A DNA stretch of 64,000 bases from Casuarina equisetifolia. Its lineage: Eukaryota > Streptophyta > Magnoliopsida > Fagales > Casuarinaceae. The number at the start of each line of letters is the position of its first letter. Positions within the stretch are counted from its first letter, which is position 1. A program made the position numbers and the translations under genes. Of the stretch, positions 62,962-64,000 are shown one piece after another. Under the pieces are notes generated by a model. The model searched no databases. It saw only the letters and a list, made by a program, of their open reading frames with translations, and was not told the origin of the DNA. The DNA lies in contig CM052358.1 in the NCBI GenBank assembly GCA_028551475.1, forward strand, positions 4,466,501 to 4,530,500. The letters run 5' to 3'.

Positions 62962-63869
62962 GGGAGTGTAACTTTATAGCTAAAATGTCATTCAAATGGA
63001 CTGATAAATCATTTGAAATGAGAAAGATTAATTGCTCAGAGCATTAGGCAATACCATCATCAAAGCATTTGCTATACCAATAAAGATTGATATGAAATAC
63101 ATGAAAGCAGACATGCTTCTAGGTAAGATAAGGATCGCTGCACCACAAAATATCCAAAGAATGCCTCCAGCACAATAGTAGGCCTTTAGGCGTTGGCCTG
63201 TCCAGGCAATCTCCTGCAAAGTGTAAGATATCAACAACCCCAGTAATGCTTATAAATCACATAAATAGTTTGAACCAAAGAGCTGAGTTTCGTAAGAGAA
63301 CCTGTAGAATCACAGATACGATGAAGCTGGAAATGTAGATAATAGCAGGAACCTGCTCCCATCATTTTGACAAAAGAATCAGTATTGAACTTTTACTTCA
63401 AAATGACAGAAGATTGAAAGAAATTTGGATTTGAATAGATTTGTCCATGTACCAGAGCTTTAGCTGATTGGGCCATTCGTAGTTCGTTTATGACATAGAA
63501 TGCAAGATATGCCTGCGCACAAAATGTTAGGTTTATATCAGAACTAGAATGTTACTAAACCATTTCTTCCATAGGAAGCTAACATTTGAAGTCGACGCTT
63601 TTCCAAGGAGGAGGTCTTTCAAGAGACTTCCCACCTTGGAGGCTCGAGATGCTCCCAAAAGTATCATCTTCCTAAGTAGTCTTACAGGAAATAAAGTTAA
63701 ACTTTTTAAGAAATGAGCAACAAAAAATGAAAATGTGCTGACCTGTGAAACATTAACTACTAATCTGGTTAGCAAATAAACAAGAGCAACTTGATAATAC
63801 AGAACCCTCTTGAACCAGTAAGTCCATGCAATCCTTGCATGAAGAACTCCTTGTGCTCCTATCCTGGAT
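60907..63869 (-). CDS. MFSD12-like major facilitator, C-terminal part
   Basis: This is a polytopic transporter of the major facilitator superfamily, close to the MFSD12 / sugar:cation-symporter-like group; the substrate in plants is unknown. Only the 3' part is in the window. Exons 63869-63743, 63512-63453, 63352-63302, 63213-63055, 62210-62078 and 61028-60907 encode QGVLHARIAWTYWFKRVLYY, AYLAFYVINELRMAQSAKAL, VPAIIYISSFIVSVILQ, EIAWTGQRLKAYYCAGGILW and AFMYFISIFIGIANALMM. These are followed by VTGISMQNVLIGQCLGGCAF, VCGSLSFLDKMSCGLALYVL and RFGLGLLPPFCSLIGVAVTF to the stop. Every junction from 63869 to 62078 keeps frame. The last join (Q + ACT ACA AGG) is also in frame, but relatives usually have a short loop there, so a further small exon between 62078 and 61028 may have been missed. 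Introns contain poly(G)/poly(C) tracts. Confidence 0.9.
61466..61509. repeat. G-rich homopolymer tract
   Basis: GGGG-T-G23-TT-G7-T-GGG-T-GG on the plus strand, inside an intron of the MFSD12-like gene (C-rich in the transcript). Confidence 0.95.
61670..61680. repeat. C11 homopolymer
   Basis: A run of 11 C on the plus strand, 160 nt from the G-rich tract and in the same intron. Confidence 0.95.
62906..62964. repeat. T-rich tract ending in T15G24
   Basis: Three T-runs broken by single Gs, the last of 15 T, followed directly by 24 G. It lies in the intron 62211-63054 of the MFSD12-like gene, so the transcript reads C24A15. Confidence 0.95.
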
Positions 63870-64000
63870 CTACATAAGAAAAATACATTACTGAAGTAAT
63901 TATGTCACAGAACATGCATGATAGTCTTGAGAGGGGGACCAAAGCGTCCAACCAGCACATTAGTCCAATGAATAAACATGAAGATTTATCATAATTTATT

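Overview
The window is nuclear DNA of a dicot-like flowering plant. Genes are split by GT-AG introns of about 70 bp to 2 kb. Spacers are AT-rich with long simple-sequence tracts, and every recognisable protein belongs to a plant family or plant-type subfamily (GH1 beta-glucosidase, MYB-CC, SRG1-like dioxygenase, EMSY-like, CHX antiporter, SOSEKI, DUF936, DUF946). I cannot name the species. I see no convincing retroelement, virus-like element, CRISPR array or intact tRNA/rRNA gene.

Layout. 344-641 (-): first two exons of a GH1 beta-glucosidase that runs off the left edge. 3653-3868 (+): a doubtful 71-residue ORF. 6869-10487 (-): BCD1, a box C/D snoRNP assembly factor with a telo-box in its leader. 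13069-16352 (+): a NAK/AAK1-type kinase. 18821-21306 (+): a MYB-CC transcription factor, convergent with a 2OG-Fe(II) dioxygenase at 21897-24139 (-). The dioxygenase is divergent from an EMSY-like chromatin protein at 25813-30964 (+). 34316-37644 (-): a SANT-plus-bromodomain protein. 38071-40033 (-): beta-hexosaminidase 2. 42539-44283 (+): a DUF946/Vps62 protein. 44914-47833 (+): a CHX-type cation/H+ antiporter. 50569-52917 (+): a SOSEKI polarity protein. 54152-57534 (-): a DUF936 protein. 59161-59601 (+): a small uncharacterised protein. 60907-63869 (-): the 3' half of an MFSD12-like transporter that runs off the right edge.

Exon borders were set by hand from splice sites and reading phase. 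For twelve of the split genes every junction keeps frame and restores family motifs. The exceptions are the second donor of the edge-truncated GH1 gene and the last junction of the MFSD12-like gene.

These are mostly unrelated housekeeping and regulatory genes, not a functional cluster. Two chromatin proteins (EMSY-like and bromodomain) lie within 12 kb of each other, but nothing suggests joint regulation. I found no clearly new system. The points most worth a second look are: a hidden zinc-finger last exon in the SOSEKI gene; a (CT)42 tract filling over a third of a 219-nt BCD1 intron; a GC-AG intron and a DYG motif in the AAK1-like kinase; poly(G) tracts in the transporter introns; and small ORFs without clear homology.
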